Positions 6,153 to 7,992 of a stretch of 7,992 nucleotides of DNA are shown in pieces. The translations under genes were made by a program, and so were the position numbers. This DNA comes from Klebsiella pneumoniae (GTDB lineage Bacteria > Pseudomonadota > Gammaproteobacteria > Ga0077536), in the NCBI GenBank assembly GCA_945873015.1, contig CAMCBY010000180.1:1-7992 (forward strand). Reading direction: 5' to 3'. Each line of letters opens with the position of its first letter. Within the stretch, counting starts at the first letter, position 1. The notes below the pieces were generated by a model. That model was not told the origin of the DNA. It worked only from the letters and a program-made list of their open reading frames with translations, and ran no database searches.

Positions 6153-6204
6153 CGGCGTGGTTAGACTATCCCGTTCACAGACCACCAAGGGATAGTCCAC
6201 GCCG
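6153..6204 (+). promoter_or_regulatory. Long interrupted inverted repeat abutting the mmsA start codon
   Basis: Inner arms GACTATCCC (6164-6172) and GGGATAGTC (6189-6197) are perfect 9-bp complements around a 16-nt loop. Outer arms CGGCGTG (6153-6159) and CACGCCG (6198-6204) add 7 bp across a 4-nt bulge on the left. The last paired base is directly before the ATG at 6205, and the only Shine-Dalgarno-like bases (AAGGGA, 6187-6192) fall in the right arm. It could be an RNA hairpin controlling translation or a DNA operator over the promoter. Confidence 0.55.
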
Positions 6205-7695
<1,491 letters not shown>

Positions 7696-7713
7696 GCGGG
7701 TTGGTGCGGCTTT

Positions 7714-7735
7714 GTATGTGCGAATGAATTGGGTG
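7714..7735. repeat. Degenerate single family-A REP
   Basis: GTGCGAAT-GA-ATT (7718-7730) matches 13 bases of the reverse complement of the left hairpin unit in the 2611-2694 repeat, preceded by GTAT instead of GTAG. The other arm is decayed (GGGTG in place of CGCAC). It lies 18 bp after the mmsA stop. Confidence 0.45.
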
Positions 7736-7769
7736 CAGGTCTCAAACTGAGCCTCGGCATTTGATCTTC

Positions 7770-7834
7770 TGTGGGTCAGACTTCAGTCTGACATTCGTCC
7801 GCGATGACAGTGTCAGACTGAAGTCTGACCCACA
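7770..7834. repeat. REPIN-like pair of GTGG-type palindromes (family B), 24-bp perfect inverted repeat
   Basis: Arms at 7770-7793 and 7811-7834 are perfect 24-bp reverse complements around a 17-nt centre. Each arm is itself a hairpin: GTGG (7771-7774), GTCAGACT, TC, AGTCTGAC (7785-7792) on the left, and the mirror unit GTCAGACT (7812-7819), GA, AGTCTGAC, CCAC (7830-7833) on the right. GTGG/GTAG at the foot of a palindrome is the REP signature, and two inverted units make a REPIN. Perfect identity of the arms suggests a young or active element. Located 74 bp after mmsA, it could also stabilise or end that transcript. Confidence 0.75.
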
Positions 7835-7992
7835 ACGCCAAGCCGTTATTCGTGATCGACCCCGTGTGATTCTGGGCAATTGTCCGGCGGCAGACTGTTT
7901 TTATAGAAGGTCTGGAAATCTTTCGAAAACGCATGCTGCCGGAGCGCCCAAACGTTTTTTACACCGGTGAGCGCCTGCATTCCCCTTAACAT

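Larger units (their letters stand above)
7696..7992. other. Non-coding right end of the window
   Basis: No credible gene is visible after mmsA. The region carries the degenerate REP and the second REPIN. From 7835 to the end there is a run of six T at 7954-7959 without a convincing stem, and nothing else I can name. Confidence 0.5.

Noticed and set aside
7770..7834. The 24-bp inverted repeat as an ordinary intrinsic terminator of mmsA
   Set aside because: No T-run follows either arm, and each arm is itself a GTGG-footed hairpin, which fits a REPIN better; a role in 3'-end stability remains possible.
7761..7970. A 69-codon plus-strand frame near the right edge
   Set aside because: Much of it is the translation of the family-B REPIN; no ribosome binding site or homology is apparent.

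Overview
This window looks like chromosomal DNA of a GC-rich Gram-negative proteobacterium. A gammaproteobacterium is the best guess, from the gene content (ModA, SYLF, MmsA), the Shine-Dalgarno sites, and extragenic palindromes of the REP/REPIN type. No 16S or other phylogenetic marker is present, so this assignment is an inference. No phage, integrase, transposase, CRISPR or tRNA gene was found.

Layout. On the minus strand, a probable two-gene operon runs leftward: a 708-residue cytoplasmic molybdopterin/[4Fe-4S] oxidoreductase (2528-402), then an EthD-type ferredoxin-fold protein (345 to the left edge, truncated). A 549-bp divergent intergenic region (2529-3077) separates them from rightward genes. 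It holds a REPIN, a TGTACA dyad, a small hairpin and a doubtful ORF. Rightward are a PF07399-type putative Na+/H+ antiporter (3078-4346), a solitary modA for periplasmic molybdate binding (4454-5236), a secreted SYLF/YSC84-domain protein (5548-6108) and mmsA, methylmalonate-semialdehyde dehydrogenase (6205-7695). The right end (7696-7992) is non-coding and carries a second REPIN from a different sequence family.

How it fits together. The molybdoenzyme and modA make a plausible molybdenum-linked neighbourhood: one needs Mo, the other captures molybdate. However, modB and modC are absent, and the antiporter lies between them. Two direct copies of a ModE-like half-site lie just upstream of modA. 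The substrate of the molybdoenzyme/EthD pair cannot be read from the sequence. MmsA (valine, inositol or propionate-semialdehyde catabolism) stands alone, with a striking inverted repeat ending exactly at its start codon. I see no clear novel defence or mobile system. The most interesting signals are the regulatory dyads and the two REPIN families that share one geometry.
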